A stretch of 64,000 nucleotides of DNA from Ancylobacter sp. SL191 (GCF_026625645.1 NZ_CP113056.1:1302001-1366000); one strand, 5' to 3'. Shown: positions 8,354-18,295, counted from the first letter of the stretch. The notes: a model not told the origin generated them from the sequence alone. Numbers and translations are program-made.

Positions 8354-10996
8354 ATGGGCCGGACACAGACGACGATGCGGGCGCCGCGCCTCGAACCCGA
8401 GGCGCCCCGCGCCGCGCGCGCCCCCCGCAAGGGAGGCGGCGCCGCCTCCGCTCCGCCGGCGGGGCCGGCGCGCGCCCCTCGTCGCCGGCAGAAGGTCGGC
8501 GGCTTCCTGCCCGAGGAGGTGAAGGGCGTCCTGGGTCGCCGGGCCGAGGAACTGATCGGTCTGACGCTCCTGATTGGCGCGATCGTCCTCCTCACTGCAC
8601 TCATTAGCTGGTCCGCCGACGACCCGAGTCTCAGCCGTTCCAGCGCCGCCGCGCCGGCCAATCTGCTGGGCCTGCCGGGCGCCGTGATGGCCGATCTCAT
8701 CATCCAGCTCTTCGGTCTGGCCGCCCTCGCTTTCGTCCTGCCGATCGGTATGTGGGGGTGGCTGTGCCTCACGCATCGCCGGCCTAACCGCTTGCGTCCA
8801 CGCTTCTTTTGCTGGATTGCCGGCTTGGTCTTCGCCAGCGGCTTCGCCGGCTGCCTGCCCCGCTTCGGTGCCTGGCCGCTGCCGATCGGGCTCGGCGGTG
8901 TGCTGGGCGAAGGGGTGCTCGCCATCCCCGACGCGCTGCGCTCCAACTGGCTCGGCACCTTCGACTATGCCGTGGTCGGCGCGCTCTGCCTGTTCGGCAT
9001 GGTGCTGACCCTGCCGATCGCCCTCGGCATGGGCCTGCGTTCGGCGCAAGTATCTGACGAATATAACGAATCGAGCGAGTTTGAGGATGACGAGCCCGGC
9101 CGGCTGGCCTTCCTTTTCGGCATGGCGACCCATGGTTTCCTGAACCTTCGGGCGCGTTTCTCCAGCCGTAATCGTCGGTCGACCCGCGAGCGCCCCAGGC
9201 GCAACCTGCTCGCGCGCCTGCTCGGCATTGGCGCGGAGGAGGTAGAGAATTACCGACCCTCGGCCCGGCTGGAGCCGAATTTCCACGACCGCGTCGAACT
9301 GCCGGGCATTGATACGGCGGGCTTCGCCAGCGATCTCGGGCCGCTGGATGACGAGCCATTCGAGGCGCCGACCGCACCCGCTCCCCCCGCCGCTCCGGCG
9401 GCGGCCCCCGGTCGTCGCCCGCCGCTGCGCTCGATCCGGGGCGGGCGCGCCGCGCTGGAGGAACAGCGCCGGCGCTATATGCTTCCCCCGCTTGATCTTT
9501 TGACGCCGGCCGCCGCCCGCAGCGGTCCGGCCCTGTCGCGTGAGATGCTCGACCAGAACGCCCGCGACCTGGAAGGCGTGCTGGAGGATTTCGGCGTGCG
9601 CGGCGCCATCGTCAATGCACGTCCCGGCCCGGTGGTAACATTGTACGAGCTGGAGCCGGCGCCGGGCATCAAGTCGAGCCGCGTTATCGGTCTCGCCGAC
9701 GACATTGCCCGCTCCATGAGCGCGGTCTCGGCCCGCGTCGCGGTGATCCCCGGCAAGAACGCCATCGGCATCGAGCTGCCGAATCCCAAGCGGGACAAGG
9801 TCTTGCTGCGGGAGATCGTCGCCGCCAAGGATTTCGGCGAGGCCGCGCACAAGCTCGCCATCGCGCTCGGCAAGACCATTGGCGGCGAGCCGGTGATCGT
9901 CGATCTCGCGCGGATGCCGCATCTGCTGGTCGCCGGCACCACCGGCTCGGGCAAGTCGGTCGCCATCAACACCATGATACTGTCGCTGCTCTACCGCCAC
10001 CGGCCCGAGCAGTGCCGCCTCATCATGATCGACCCGAAGATGCTGGAGCTTTCCGTCTATGACGGTATCCCGCACCTCCTCTCTCCCGTCGTCACCGACC
10101 CCAAGAAGGCGGTGGTCGCCCTCAAATGGGCGGTGCGCGAGATGGAGGAGCGCTACAAGAAGATGTCCAAGGTCGGCGTGCGCAACATCGACGGTTTCAA
10201 CGCCCGCGTGGCCGAGGCCATCGCCAAGGGTGAACAGATCGTCCGCACCGTCCAGACCGGCTTCGACCGCGAAACCGGCGAGGCGATCTATGAGCGCGAG
10301 GAGATGGACCTCTCGCCCATCCCCTACATCGTCATCGTCGTCGACGAGATGGCCGACTTGATGATGGTGGCTGGCAAGGACATTGAAGGCGCGATCCAGC
10401 GCCTTGCCCAGATGGCCCGCGCTGCCGGCATCCACCTGATCATGGCGACGCAGCGGCCGTCGGTCGACGTCATCACCGGCACCATCAAGGCGAACTTCCC
10501 GACCCGCATCTCTTTCCAGGTGACGAGCAAGATCGACTCGCGGACCATTCTTGGCGAGATGGGCGCCGAGCAGCTGCTGGGCCAGGGCGACATGCTCTAC
10601 ATGGCCGGCGGCGGGCGCATCTCGCGCGTCCACGGCCCCTTCGTCTCCGACCAGGAAGTTGAGCGCATCGTCGAGCACCTCAAGGCGCAGGGGGCCCCCG
10701 ATTATCTCGATGCCGTCACCGCCGATCCCGACGAGGAGGGCGAGGATGGTGCGGTGTTCGACAAAGGCGGGATGGGAGCCGCCGATGAGGGCGGCGACCT
10801 CTATTCGCAGGCGGTGGCGGTGGTGATGCGCGACAAGAAGTGCTCCACCTCCTACATCCAGCGCCGGCTGCAGATCGGCTACAACCGCGCCGCCTCCCTC
10901 GTCGAGCGCATGGAACGCGAGGGCCTCGTCGGCCCGTCCAACCATGCCGGCAAGCGCGAGATCTTGATCGAACCGGGCGGGGGCGACAGTTATTGA
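8354..10996 (+). CDS. ftsK: DNA translocase FtsK
   Basis: An 880-aa septal DNA pump that moves chromosomes and activates XerCD recombination at dif. A basic Ala/Pro-rich N-terminus precedes four or so membrane helices (about residues 65-225), then a variable linker, the alpha/beta motor with Walker A GTTGSGKS at about 528-535 and Walker B YIVIVVDEMADLMM, and the C-terminal gamma winged helix (LYSQAVAVVMRDKKCSTSYI..RRLQIGYNRAA) that reads KOPS sites. The linker is short (about 130 residues) compared with E. coli. The gene lies between the aminotransferase and lolA, the common order in Hyphomicrobiales. Confidence 0.95.
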   Translation: MGRTQTTMRAPRLEPEAPRAARAPRKGGGAASAPPAGPARAPRRRQKVGGFLPEEVKGVLGRRAEELIGLTLLIGAIVLLTALISWSADDPSLSRSSAAAPANLLGLPGAVMADLIIQLFGLAALAFVLPIGMWGWLCLTHRRPNRLRPRFFCWIAGLVFASGFAGCLPRFGAWPLPIGLGGVLGEGVLAIPDALRSNWLGTFDYAVVGALCLFGMVLTLPIALGMGLRSAQVSDEYNESSEFEDDEPGRLAFLFGMATHGFLNLRARFSSRNRRSTRERPRRNLLARLLGIGAEEVENYRPSARLEPNFHDRVELPGIDTAGFASDLGPLDDEPFEAPTAPAPPAAPAAAPGRRPPLRSIRGGRAALEEQRRRYMLPPLDLLTPAAARSGPALSREMLDQNARDLEGVLEDFGVRGAIVNARPGPVVTLYELEPAPGIKSSRVIGLADDIARSMSAVSARVAVIPGKNAIGIELPNPKRDKVLLREIVAAKDFGEAAHKLAIALGKTIGGEPVIVDLARMPHLLVAGTTGSGKSVAINTMILSLLYRHRPEQCRLIMIDPKMLELSVYDGIPHLLSPVVTDPKKAVVALKWAVREMEERYKKMSKVGVRNIDGFNARVAEAIAKGEQIVRTVQTGFDRETGEAIYEREEMDLSPIPYIVIVVDEMADLMMVAGKDIEGAIQRLAQMARAAGIHLIMATQRPSVDVITGTIKANFPTRISFQVTSKIDSRTILGEMGAEQLLGQGDMLYMAGGGRISRVHGPFVSDQEVERIVEHLKAQGAPDYLDAVTADPDEEGEDGAVFDKGGMGAADEGGDLYSQAVAVVMRDKKCSTSYIQRRLQIGYNRAASLVERMEREGLVGPSNHAGKREILIEPGGGDSY

Positions 10997-11112
10997 CCGG
11001 GCGCCTGGGCGTCCCGCCCCGGGCAGGGCCACAGGATCGACACAGCGGGGTTTTAACCCTGCGACCTACCGTCAACCGCGTCGCGTGCCGCGCGCGACCG
11101 CTGCGAGGCATC

Positions 11113-11816
11113 ATGCGCCATCTCACCGTGCTTAGCGTCGCCTCCCTCCTTGCCGCGCTGACCGTCGGCAGCGCGCTCGCGCAGGTGCCGGCTCCGCCCT
11201 TCGCGCCCGCGAAGAAGCCGGCCCCCCCGCCGCGTCGGCAACGAAGCCGGCGGCGGATCCGAACATCCAGATGTCGGCGAATGCCGGCCAGCAGGCCGCC
11301 GCCGTCACGGTTCAGCGCATCAACGACTACTTCAACAGCTTCCGGGCGATGAGCGGCAATTTCGTGCAGGTGGACCCGGACGGGACGCGGCGCGAGGGCG
11401 AGTTCTACATTCTGAAGCCCGGCCGCGTGCTGTTCGAATACGCAGCGCCCAGCCCGATCGAGCTGGTGGCCGATGGCCGCTCTGTCGCGGTGCGCGACAA
11501 ACGGCTGAAGACGCAGGACATCACCCCGCTCTCGGCCACCCCGCTGCGTTTCCTGCTGGCGGAGAATTTCGATCTCGCCCGCAACGCCAATGTCACCGGC
11601 GTCTACCAGGACGACATCTTCGCGACAGTGGTGATCGAGGAGAAGCAGCCGATGGTGGGTACGTACCGGCTGATGATCATGTTCGACGCCAAGACCATGC
11701 AGCTCAAGCAGTGGACGGTGACGGACCCGCAGGGCTACGACACCACGGTGGCGGTTTCGAACCTGAACACCAGCGAGCGGCCCGACCCGATGCTGTTCGT
11801 CATCAACCGCGATTGA
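11113..11816 (+). CDS. lolA: Outer-membrane lipoprotein carrier protein LolA, frameshifted in this sequence
   Basis: LolA ferries lipoproteins through the periplasm from LolCDE to the outer membrane. The signal peptide (MRHLTVLSVASLLAALTVGS then ALA-Q) starts at 11113 in one frame, while the mature LolA domain (VQRINDYFNSFRAMSGNFVQ to the end) is in the frame that stops at 11816. The switch falls at a run of seven C at 11222-11228. One extra base there would give a continuous protein of 234 aa, a normal length. Because LolA is usually essential, an assembly or sequencing error in the homopolymer is likelier than a true null. Shine-Dalgarno-like GCGAGG precedes the ATG. Confidence 0.82.
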
Positions 11817-11870
11817 CGAAGGGCGCCATCCGGCGCGCGGCTCAGCGTCGTTCGGACTGTTGGAAGCCGC

Positions 11871-11917
11871 ATTTTGGACGAGCGAAGGGCAGGCGCTTTC
11901 GCGCAAAATGCTCTAGG
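11871..11917. repeat. Degenerate dispersed repeat (GCGCAAAATGCTCTAGG type)
   Basis: The stretch ending in CGCAAAATGCTCTAGG resembles the ends of the dispersed palindromic element seen best at 20843-20889. It lies between lolA and xth. Confidence 0.4.
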
Positions 11918-11950
11918 GTCGCGCGCGCTTTATTCGAGGACGTCCCGCCC

Positions 11951-12769
11951 GTGCCGCTGACCATCGCTACCTGGAACATCAATTCGGTGCGTCTGCGCAT
12001 CGAGCTCGTCGCCAAGCTTGCGGCCGAACACCAGCCGGATGTCATCTGCCTGCAGGAGACCAAGACGCCGGATGACCGATTCCCGCTCAAGGATGCGGCG
12101 CGGTTCGGCTACCCCCATGCGGCGATCCACGGCCAGAAGGGCTATCACGGCGTCGCCATTCTCTCGAAGCGTCCCTTCGAGGCGGTGAGCCGGCAGGGCT
12201 TCTGCGACATGGGCGATGCCCGCCACATCTCGGTGGTGCTGGGCACTGAGGCGGGGCTCGCCACGCCGGTGACCATCCACAATTTCTACATTCCGGCGGG
12301 CGGCGATATTCCCGATCCTGAGGTGAACGACAAGTTCCGGCACAAGCTCGCCTTTCTCGATGAAGCGACGGCCTGGGAGGCGCTTCACCCGACGGCGCCG
12401 GACGCGCGCTCGGTGCTGGTGGGCGACCTTAACATCGCACCGTTGGAGGCGGATGTGTGGAGCCACAAGCAGCTCCTTGATGTCGTCAGCCACACGCCGA
12501 TTGAGGTCGACAAGCTTGGTCGCCTGCAGGGGGCGGGCAACTGGGTGGACGTGATGCGCAATTTCGTCCCGCCGCAGGAGAAGCTCTACACGTGGTGGAG
12601 CTACCGCGCCGCCGATTGGGAGGCGTCGAATCGCGGCCGGCGGCTCGATCACGTATGGGCAACCCCGGCACTAGCCCCGACGGCCCGATCGATGACCGTG
12701 GTGCGCGAGGCGCGCAGCTGGGAGCGGCCTTCTGATCACGTGCCGGTGGTCGTGACCTTCGACGCCTGA
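11951..12769 (+). CDS. xth: Exodeoxyribonuclease III
   Basis: A 272-aa exonuclease III-type AP endonuclease of the EEP superfamily for base-excision repair. Metal and catalytic motifs are visible: the N-terminal ATWNINSVR (Asn), ICLQETKTPDDRFP (metal Glu), VLVGDLNIAPLEADVW (Asp/Asn) and the terminal RPSDHVPVVV (Asp-His). The start is taken as GTG at 11951, which gives the standard PLTIATWNINSVR start; the open frame extends further upstream through lolA but that part is not coding for this protein. It follows lolA by 134 bp. Confidence 0.93.
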   Translation: MPLTIATWNINSVRLRIELVAKLAAEHQPDVICLQETKTPDDRFPLKDAARFGYPHAAIHGQKGYHGVAILSKRPFEAVSRQGFCDMGDARHISVVLGTEAGLATPVTIHNFYIPAGGDIPDPEVNDKFRHKLAFLDEATAWEALHPTAPDARSVLVGDLNIAPLEADVWSHKQLLDVVSHTPIEVDKLGRLQGAGNWVDVMRNFVPPQEKLYTWWSYRAADWEASNRGRRLDHVWATPALAPTARSMTVVREARSWERPSDHVPVVVTFDA

Positions 12770-12924
12770 GACGGCGTCAGTCTGTCCCTGTCCGCCTCTC
12801 GCCTTTCGCGGCATCGCGTTATAGGTTGCGCCGTGCCTCGATGCTGGAGCGTTGCCGGAGTTTCCTGCCGCGTCGTCACGTCGAGCCGTCTTGTCGCGCG
12901 TTTCCTGCCGAACCGAGGTCGCCC

Positions 12925-13131
12925 TTGTCTCGTCCACGCTCTTTTCTCCGCGTCGCCGCTGTCGCCGTCCTGATGGGGGGAGCCCTGGCGCTCGCGGGCT
13001 GCGGCGTGCGAGGGCCGCTGGAGCCGCCGCCGGATTCGGCGCTCGGCCAGCCCGGCCCGGATGGCAAGATGCCGAAGGACACTGGGCCGGTGAAGCCGAA
13101 CAAACCGTTCATCCTCGACCCGCTTCTCTGA
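12925..13131 (+). CDS. lptM: Small lipoprotein LptM (YifL family)
   Basis: A 68-aa lipoprotein with a signal peptide and lipobox LALAGC, followed by the short GVRGPLEPPP segment typical of LptM, which helps assemble the LptD outer-membrane LPS transporter. A TTG at 12925 preceded by GAGG (12915-12918) gives a canonical signal peptide; longer ATG starts at 12826 or 12841 would put about 30 odd residues before it. It sits 57 bp before lysA, the usual arrangement in this order. The family call is confident; the start codon is moderately sure. Confidence 0.85.
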   Translation: MSRPRSFLRVAAVAVLMGGALALAGCGVRGPLEPPPDSALGQPGPDGKMPKDTGPVKPNKPFILDPLL

Positions 13132-13188
13132 GCCGACCGCCTTTCTGCGCCGATCTCGCGCCCGACCCCGCGCTCCCGAGCCATAACG

Positions 13189-14457
13189 ATGCATCATTTC
13201 GCCTATCGCGACGGCGTTCTCCACGCGGAGGACGCCAACCTTCTCGACATCGCGCGGGACGTCGGCACGCCTTTCTATGTCTATTCCACGGCGACGCTGG
13301 AGCGGCACCACCGGGTGTTCACGCAGGCTTTCGCCGATACGCGCACCACGCTCTGCTACGCGCTGAAGGCCAATTCCAACCAAGCGGTGATCCGCACCCT
13401 CGCCAAGCTCGGCGCGGGCGCTGACATCGTCTCGGGCGGTGAGCTCAAGCGCGCGCTGGCGGCGGGCGTCGATCCGCACAAGATCGTGTTCTCCGGCGTC
13501 GGCAAGACGCGCGAGGAGATGGCGGCGGCGCTCGATGCCGGCATCATGTGCTTCAATGTGGAGAGCGAGCCGGAGCTGCTGACGCTCTCCGAAGTCGCGG
13601 TCAGCCATGGCGTCGCCGCGCCGATCTCGATCCGCGTCAACCCGGACGTCGACGCCAAGACCCACGCCAAGATCTCCACCGGCAAGTCGGAGAACAAGTT
13701 CGGCATCCCGGTGTCGCGCGCCCGTGAGGTCTACGCCCATGCCGCCGGGCTGCCGGGCCTGCGCATCACTGGCGTCGACATGCATATCGGCAGCCAGATC
13801 ACCGATCTCGAACCCTTCGACAACGCCACGGCACTGCTGGCTGAACTGGCCCGCGATCTGATGGCGGATGGCCACCGGCTGACCCATCTCGATCTCGGGG
13901 GCGGGTTGGGCGTGCCTTATGTGGCTGGCGAGGCCGAGCCGCCGCTGCCTTCCGCCTATGCCGCGCTGGTGAAGCGCCACACGCATAATCTCGGCCTCGG
14001 CCTCGTCTTCGAGGTCGGCCGGATGCTGGTGGCGAATGCGGGCATCCTGGTCACGCGCGTCATCTATGTGAAGGAAGGCGCCGGCAAGCATTTCGTCATC
14101 GTCGATGCGGCGATGAACGACCTGATCCGGCCGACACTGTACGACGCTCATCACGAAATTTTGCCCATCCGCGAAGCATCGTCCGACGGTAGCTCGATGG
14201 TGGCGGATGTCGTCGGGCCGGTATGTGAAACCGGCGATTTCCTGGCGCTCGGGCGGCGCCTGCCGGCGCTGCGGGCAGGCGATCTCGTCGCGGTCATGAC
14301 CGCTGGCGCCTATGGCGCCGTGCAGGCCTCGACCTACAACACCCGCGCGCTGGTGCCGGAAGTGCTGGTGAAGGGCGGGGATTTCGCCGTTGTGCGCCCG
14401 CGTGTCGAGGTCGAGCAGCTCATCGCGCTCGACCGCGTGCCGGCCTGGCTGGCCTGA
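13189..14457 (+). CDS. lysA: Diaminopimelate decarboxylase
   Basis: A 422-aa fold-type III PLP enzyme that converts meso-diaminopimelate to lysine. The PLP lysine is in CYALKANSNQAVI; the glycine-rich phosphate loop is LDLGGGLGVPY; the active-site Cys of the partner subunit is in GPVCETGDFLALG. The length is standard. The ATG at 13189 begins MHHFAYRDGVLHAEDANLLD, the common N-terminus. It is probably cotranscribed with lptM. Confidence 0.96.
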   Translation: MHHFAYRDGVLHAEDANLLDIARDVGTPFYVYSTATLERHHRVFTQAFADTRTTLCYALKANSNQAVIRTLAKLGAGADIVSGGELKRALAAGVDPHKIVFSGVGKTREEMAAALDAGIMCFNVESEPELLTLSEVAVSHGVAAPISIRVNPDVDAKTHAKISTGKSENKFGIPVSRAREVYAHAAGLPGLRITGVDMHIGSQITDLEPFDNATALLAELARDLMADGHRLTHLDLGGGLGVPYVAGEAEPPLPSAYAALVKRHTHNLGLGLVFEVGRMLVANAGILVTRVIYVKEGAGKHFVIVDAAMNDLIRPTLYDAHHEILPIREASSDGSSMVADVVGPVCETGDFLALGRRLPALRAGDLVAVMTAGAYGAVQASTYNTRALVPEVLVKGGDFAVVRPRVEVEQLIALDRVPAWLA

Positions 14458-14609
14458 ACAGGCCCGCCACATTCCCGGCGCCTCCCGGGCTCACAATCTG
14501 ATGATGTCTTGGGCTCGCCCGTTTCCGCGGCAGGGCTGGCGCGTGCCGGACCTCATGTTAAGGTGACGTTGGGGCTGGTGTGGGGCGCAGGCGTCGGAGG
14601 TTCGATCGC

Positions 14610-17351
14610 GTGACGGCGACACCGGAAGGACAGTCGGAAAAGGGCGCGGACGCTCGTTCCGAGGCCACTTATACGCGTGCCCTGCCCGCGGAGCGGCAGC
14701 TGACCAGCGCCCTGCAGCGCGCCTGGGCCGCCCTGCTCTGGGAGCGCGTGTGGCCGGCCGTGGTCGCCGTCGGCGCGGCGGTCGGCTTGTTCCTCATCGT
14801 TTCCTGGCTCGGCCTGTGGCTCGCCCTGCCGCCCTATGGGCGGATGATAGGCCTTGCCTTCTTCGCCGGGCTTCTCCTCGTCGCTCTCATTCCCGCCCTG
14901 CGCATCCGCGCGCCGAGTTCCGGTGAGGCGCTGTCGCGGCTCGACCGTGAGAGTCGCCTGCCGCACCGGCCGGCGACCGCGCTGTCCGACCATCTCGCGA
15001 CCCGTCCGGACGACCCGGTGGCCGCTGCCCTCTGGCGCGCGCACATCACCCGCATGACCGCCCAGCTCGGCAGCCTGCGCGTCGGCCTTCCCTCGCCGCG
15101 CCTCGCGGCGGTCGACCGCAAGGCGTTGCGGGCACTCGTTCTTCTCGGTGTCGTCGCGACCTTCTTCATGGCGCCGGGCGATCATCTGCTCCGCATGGGC
15201 GCGGCCTTCGACTGGTCGGTATTCAGCCCGCCCCCGCCCTACCGGATCGACGCCTGGGTCACGCCGCCTGGCTATACCGGCCGCCCGCCGGTGATGCTGC
15301 CGGGCCTTCGTTCGCAGGAGGCGACGCAGACCGCCGCGGTGGCCGATGACCGCGTACCCCAGGACTTCGAGGCGACCGCGCTCACCGTCCCGGTGGGTTC
15401 GGAACTCGTCGTGCGCATTACTGGCCTCAGGGAAGCTCCGCTGTCGGTGGCGGGCGGCCTCGCGTCACCCAAGCCCAAACCCGTCGCCGAGGGTGGCGCA
15501 CTTCCCACTCCGCCAGCGCCCAATGCCACGCCCGGCGAGGAGCGCCGCTTCGTCATAGCCTCCGACGGCTCCGCTCGCATCGAAGGGCCGGACGGGCGCA
15601 GCGTGGCCTGGCATTTCCGTGCCCTGCCGGACCAGCCGCCGACGATCGAGCTCACCAAGGAGCCGCAGGCCTCCGGGCGCACAGCGCTGGCGCTGAACTA
15701 CAAGGCGCAGGACGACTACGGCATCGTCAGTGCGCAGGCGAAATTCACCCCGCTGCCGCCGTCCGCGCCGCTGCATGCGCTGAAGAACGCCGCGCCGAAA
15801 CCTCCGGCCCGCCCGCTTGTCGAGGCGCCCGATTTCCCGCTGCCGCTCAGTGGCGCGCGCGGCAAGATCGCCACCGGCCAGACCGTCAAGGATCTCACCG
15901 AAAGCCCCTGGGCCGGAACACGCGTGTCCATGGTGCTCACCGCGCGTGATGAGGCGGGTCAGGAGGGGCGTTCGTCGCCGCGCAGCTTCGTGCTGCCCGC
16001 CCGCGTCTTCGCCAATCCGCTCGCTCGCGCGCTGATCGAGCAGCGGCAGGTGCTGGCGCTTGACGCCAATCAGCGCGAGCGCGTGCAGACGGCGCTGGAC
16101 GCACTGGCCATCGCGCCGGAGCGTTTCACGCCCGATCCGTCCCAGTATATGGGCCTGCGTTCAGTCTATTGGCGCCTCGCCAATGCGCGCAGCGACGAGG
16201 ATCTGCGCGGGGTTGTCGACTATCTCTGGGACATCGCGGTCCGGATCGAGGATGGCGATCTCTCGGATGTCGAGAAGCAGCTCCGCGACGCGCAGCAGGC
16301 CTTGCAGAACGCGCTGGAGAACGGCGCCAGCGACGAGGACATCCAGCGCCTGACGCAGGAATTGCGCGAGGCGATGGAGAAGTTCATGCAGGCGCTCGCC
16401 GAGGAGGCGCAGCGCAACGCCCAGCGCGGCGACAATAACCAGCCGATGGATCCCAACGCCCGCACGGTCCGTCCGCAGGATCTGCAGAAGATGCTCGACC
16501 GCATCGAGGACATGGCGCGCAACGGGGCCCGCGACGCCGCCCGCCAGATGCTGAGCGAATTGCAGAACATGCTCAACGGGTTGCAGGCGGGACGGCAGCA
16601 GCAGCGCCGCCAGCAGGGGCAGAGCCAGATGTCCCAGGCGCTCGATCAGCTCGGCGACATGATCCGCCGCCAGCAGCAGCTGCGCGACCGCACCTTCCGC
16701 GAGGGGCGCGAGGACGGTCAGCAGGGTCAACAGGGCCAGCCCGGCCAGAATGGCGAACAGAACCAGTCGTTCAACGATTTGCGCCAGAATCAGGAGCAAC
16801 TGCGCGAGCAGCTCCGCCAGCTGCGCGAGCGGATGCAGCAGGCCCAGCGCGGGCGGCAGCAGGGTGAGCAAGGCCAGCAGGGCGAGTCCGGCCAGGAGGG
16901 GCAGCAAGGTCAGCAGGGTCAAAAAGGCCAGCAAGGTCAAGGCGGTACGCCCGGCGATGGCGGGCTCGGCGAGGCGGAGCAGGCGATGCGGGAGGCGGAG
17001 GAGGCGCTCAGCCAGGGCGATGGCACCGGCGCGGTCGACGCCCAGAGCGAAGCCCTGCAGGCGCTGCGCCGCGGCGCCCAGCAAATGGCCGAGGCGATGC
17101 AGCAGCAGGAAGGCGGCCCCGGCGGCGAGCAGCCCGGCGGGCCCTCGGGCCAGCAGGCCGAGCGCACCGACCCGCTCGGCCGGCCCCTGCGCTCGCGCGA
17201 TTATGGCGACGATACAACGGTCAAGGTGCCGGACGAGATGGACATGCAGCGCGCCCGCCGGGTGCTCGAGGAGCTGCGCCGCCGCTTCGGCGAGCCCGAC
17301 CGGCCGCGCCTCGAGCTCGATTATCTGGAGCGCCTGCTGCGCGATTTCTGA
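14610..17351 (+). CDS. TIGR02302 family (DUF4175) membrane protein
   Basis: A 913-aa protein of unknown function found in Hyphomicrobiales next to lysA. Two adjacent membrane helices lie near residues 45-95 and a third near 175-195. A large soluble part follows, then a helical region, then a Gln/Gly-rich low-complexity stretch (16590-17160; QQGQQGQ-type repeats), and a conserved tail ending DYLERLLRDF. The GTG at 14610 is preferred over the GTG at 14580 because CGGAGG lies 9 nt before it. Envelope function is suggested by topology and by lptM-lysA context only. Confidence 0.83.
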   Translation: MTATPEGQSEKGADARSEATYTRALPAERQLTSALQRAWAALLWERVWPAVVAVGAAVGLFLIVSWLGLWLALPPYGRMIGLAFFAGLLLVALIPALRIRAPSSGEALSRLDRESRLPHRPATALSDHLATRPDDPVAAALWRAHITRMTAQLGSLRVGLPSPRLAAVDRKALRALVLLGVVATFFMAPGDHLLRMGAAFDWSVFSPPPPYRIDAWVTPPGYTGRPPVMLPGLRSQEATQTAAVADDRVPQDFEATALTVPVGSELVVRITGLREAPLSVAGGLASPKPKPVAEGGALPTPPAPNATPGEERRFVIASDGSARIEGPDGRSVAWHFRALPDQPPTIELTKEPQASGRTALALNYKAQDDYGIVSAQAKFTPLPPSAPLHALKNAAPKPPARPLVEAPDFPLPLSGARGKIATGQTVKDLTESPWAGTRVSMVLTARDEAGQEGRSSPRSFVLPARVFANPLARALIEQRQVLALDANQRERVQTALDALAIAPERFTPDPSQYMGLRSVYWRLANARSDEDLRGVVDYLWDIAVRIEDGDLSDVEKQLRDAQQALQNALENGASDEDIQRLTQELREAMEKFMQALAEEAQRNAQRGDNNQPMDPNARTVRPQDLQKMLDRIEDMARNGARDAARQMLSELQNMLNGLQAGRQQQRRQQGQSQMSQALDQLGDMIRRQQQLRDRTFREGREDGQQGQQGQPGQNGEQNQSFNDLRQNQEQLREQLRQLRERMQQAQRGRQQGEQGQQGESGQEGQQGQQGQKGQQGQGGTPGDGGLGEAEQAMREAEEALSQGDGTGAVDAQSEALQALRRGAQQMAEAMQQQEGGPGGEQPGGPSGQQAERTDPLGRPLRSRDYGDDTTVKVPDEMDMQRARRVLEELRRRFGEPDRPRLELDYLERLLRDF
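16590..17160 (+). repeat. Low-complexity Gln/Gly coding repeats
   Basis: Short CAG/GGC-rich direct repeats inside the TIGR02302 gene encode alternating Gln-Gln-Gly blocks, clearest at 16715-16950. Such tracts are prone to length change by slippage. Confidence 0.7.
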
Positions 17352-17594
17352 GTTGCGCGGGCCGCGCGCGTCTTCGCCCGAAATGGGCGATTTTGACGTG
17401 ACCGATGAGTGCAGTGAGGTGAACAGTCAGGCCGAAGAGGCCGAGACGCGTGGCCGATCCGTGCGGATCGCCCCAGACGCTCCGCCTCGCCCGATACGGG
17501 GAGGGAAGGGGGCCGGTCGACAAACCCGACAGGTCCGCGCCAGCCCTACGCCGCCCCTTCAGCCCTCCGCGTCGGACTGCGGCTGATGAGGGGA

Positions 17595-18200
17595 CGTCGT
17601 CCCCGAGCTTGGCCCGGGGATCCACGACTTCCCCCGACCGTCCCTGCCACGCACGAAGGCGTGGATGGCCGGGTCAAGCCCGGCCATGACGGTGTGTGAG
17701 CGGTAACGTCGGAAGTAGGAGCAGCAGCGACGTTGCGTCTGTCCCCTTCGGGCCCTGCCCCCCGCGCCATGCAGGGAAGACGTGGATGGCTGGGTTAAGC
17801 CCGGCCATGACGGTATGTGAGCGGTAAAATCGGCAGCAAGACTACCAGCGACGTGCTGCCTGTCTCCTGCGGGCCCCGCCCGCCCCCGCGCCACGCACGA
17901 AGACGTGGATGGCCGGGTCAAGCCCGGCCATGACGGTGTGTTAGCGGTCAACGTCTGCAGCAGGGCCAGCAGCGACGTGGCACCTGTCCTCTCACGGGGG
18001 GCGCGCCGTCCGCCTCCCTTCGCGCTCGGCGTTGAACTGTGGCTGATGTCGGGACGTCATCCCCGGGCTTGGCCCGGGGATCCACGACTTCCCCCCCGCG
18101 CCACGCAGGGAAGCCGTGGAGGGCCGGGCTGATCCCCGGATCACGTCCGGGGACGGCCATGACGGTGTGTGAGCGGTAACGTCGGAAGCAGGGCAACCAG
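17595..18200. repeat. Tandem array of REP-like palindromes with about 121-bp period
   Basis: The 944-bp gap between the TIGR02302 gene and hpt holds no supportable gene. It contains GTGGATGGCCGGGTCAAGCC-type palindromes at about 17661, 17782 and 17904, each followed by a related spacer with GAGCGGTAA and CAGCGACGT, so the period is 121-122 bp. A fourth, diverged unit lies at about 18115-18190. Two copies of the sister palindrome (ATCCCC/GGGGAT type with GGATCCACGACTT) lie at about 17595-17628 and 18055-18090. Confidence 0.88.
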
Positions 18201-18295
18201 AGACGTGGTGCTTGTCCCATCCGGGGGGATGTGGCGTCTGTCCGCTTCGGGGACCACGCGGGCCCTCGCTCGCGCGTCTTCAAATCTCCCGCCCG

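Noticed and set aside
7088..11032. Very long minus-strand open frame (1314 codons) opposite the aminotransferase and ftsK
   Set aside because: It is the high-GC shadow of two well-recognised plus-strand genes; its product is Arg/Gly/Asp/His-rich with no known domain.
11271..11816. LolA starting at the internal ATG 11271
   Set aside because: This would lack the signal peptide needed for a periplasmic protein; the signal peptide is present just upstream in another frame.
12736..14472. Minus-strand open frame of 578 codons opposite lysA
   Set aside because: Shadow of lysA and lptM; no domain or ribosome site.
17595..18200. Possible CRISPR array
   Set aside because: The repeats recur every ~121 bp, the intervening sequences are themselves repeated rather than unique spacers, and there are no cas genes.
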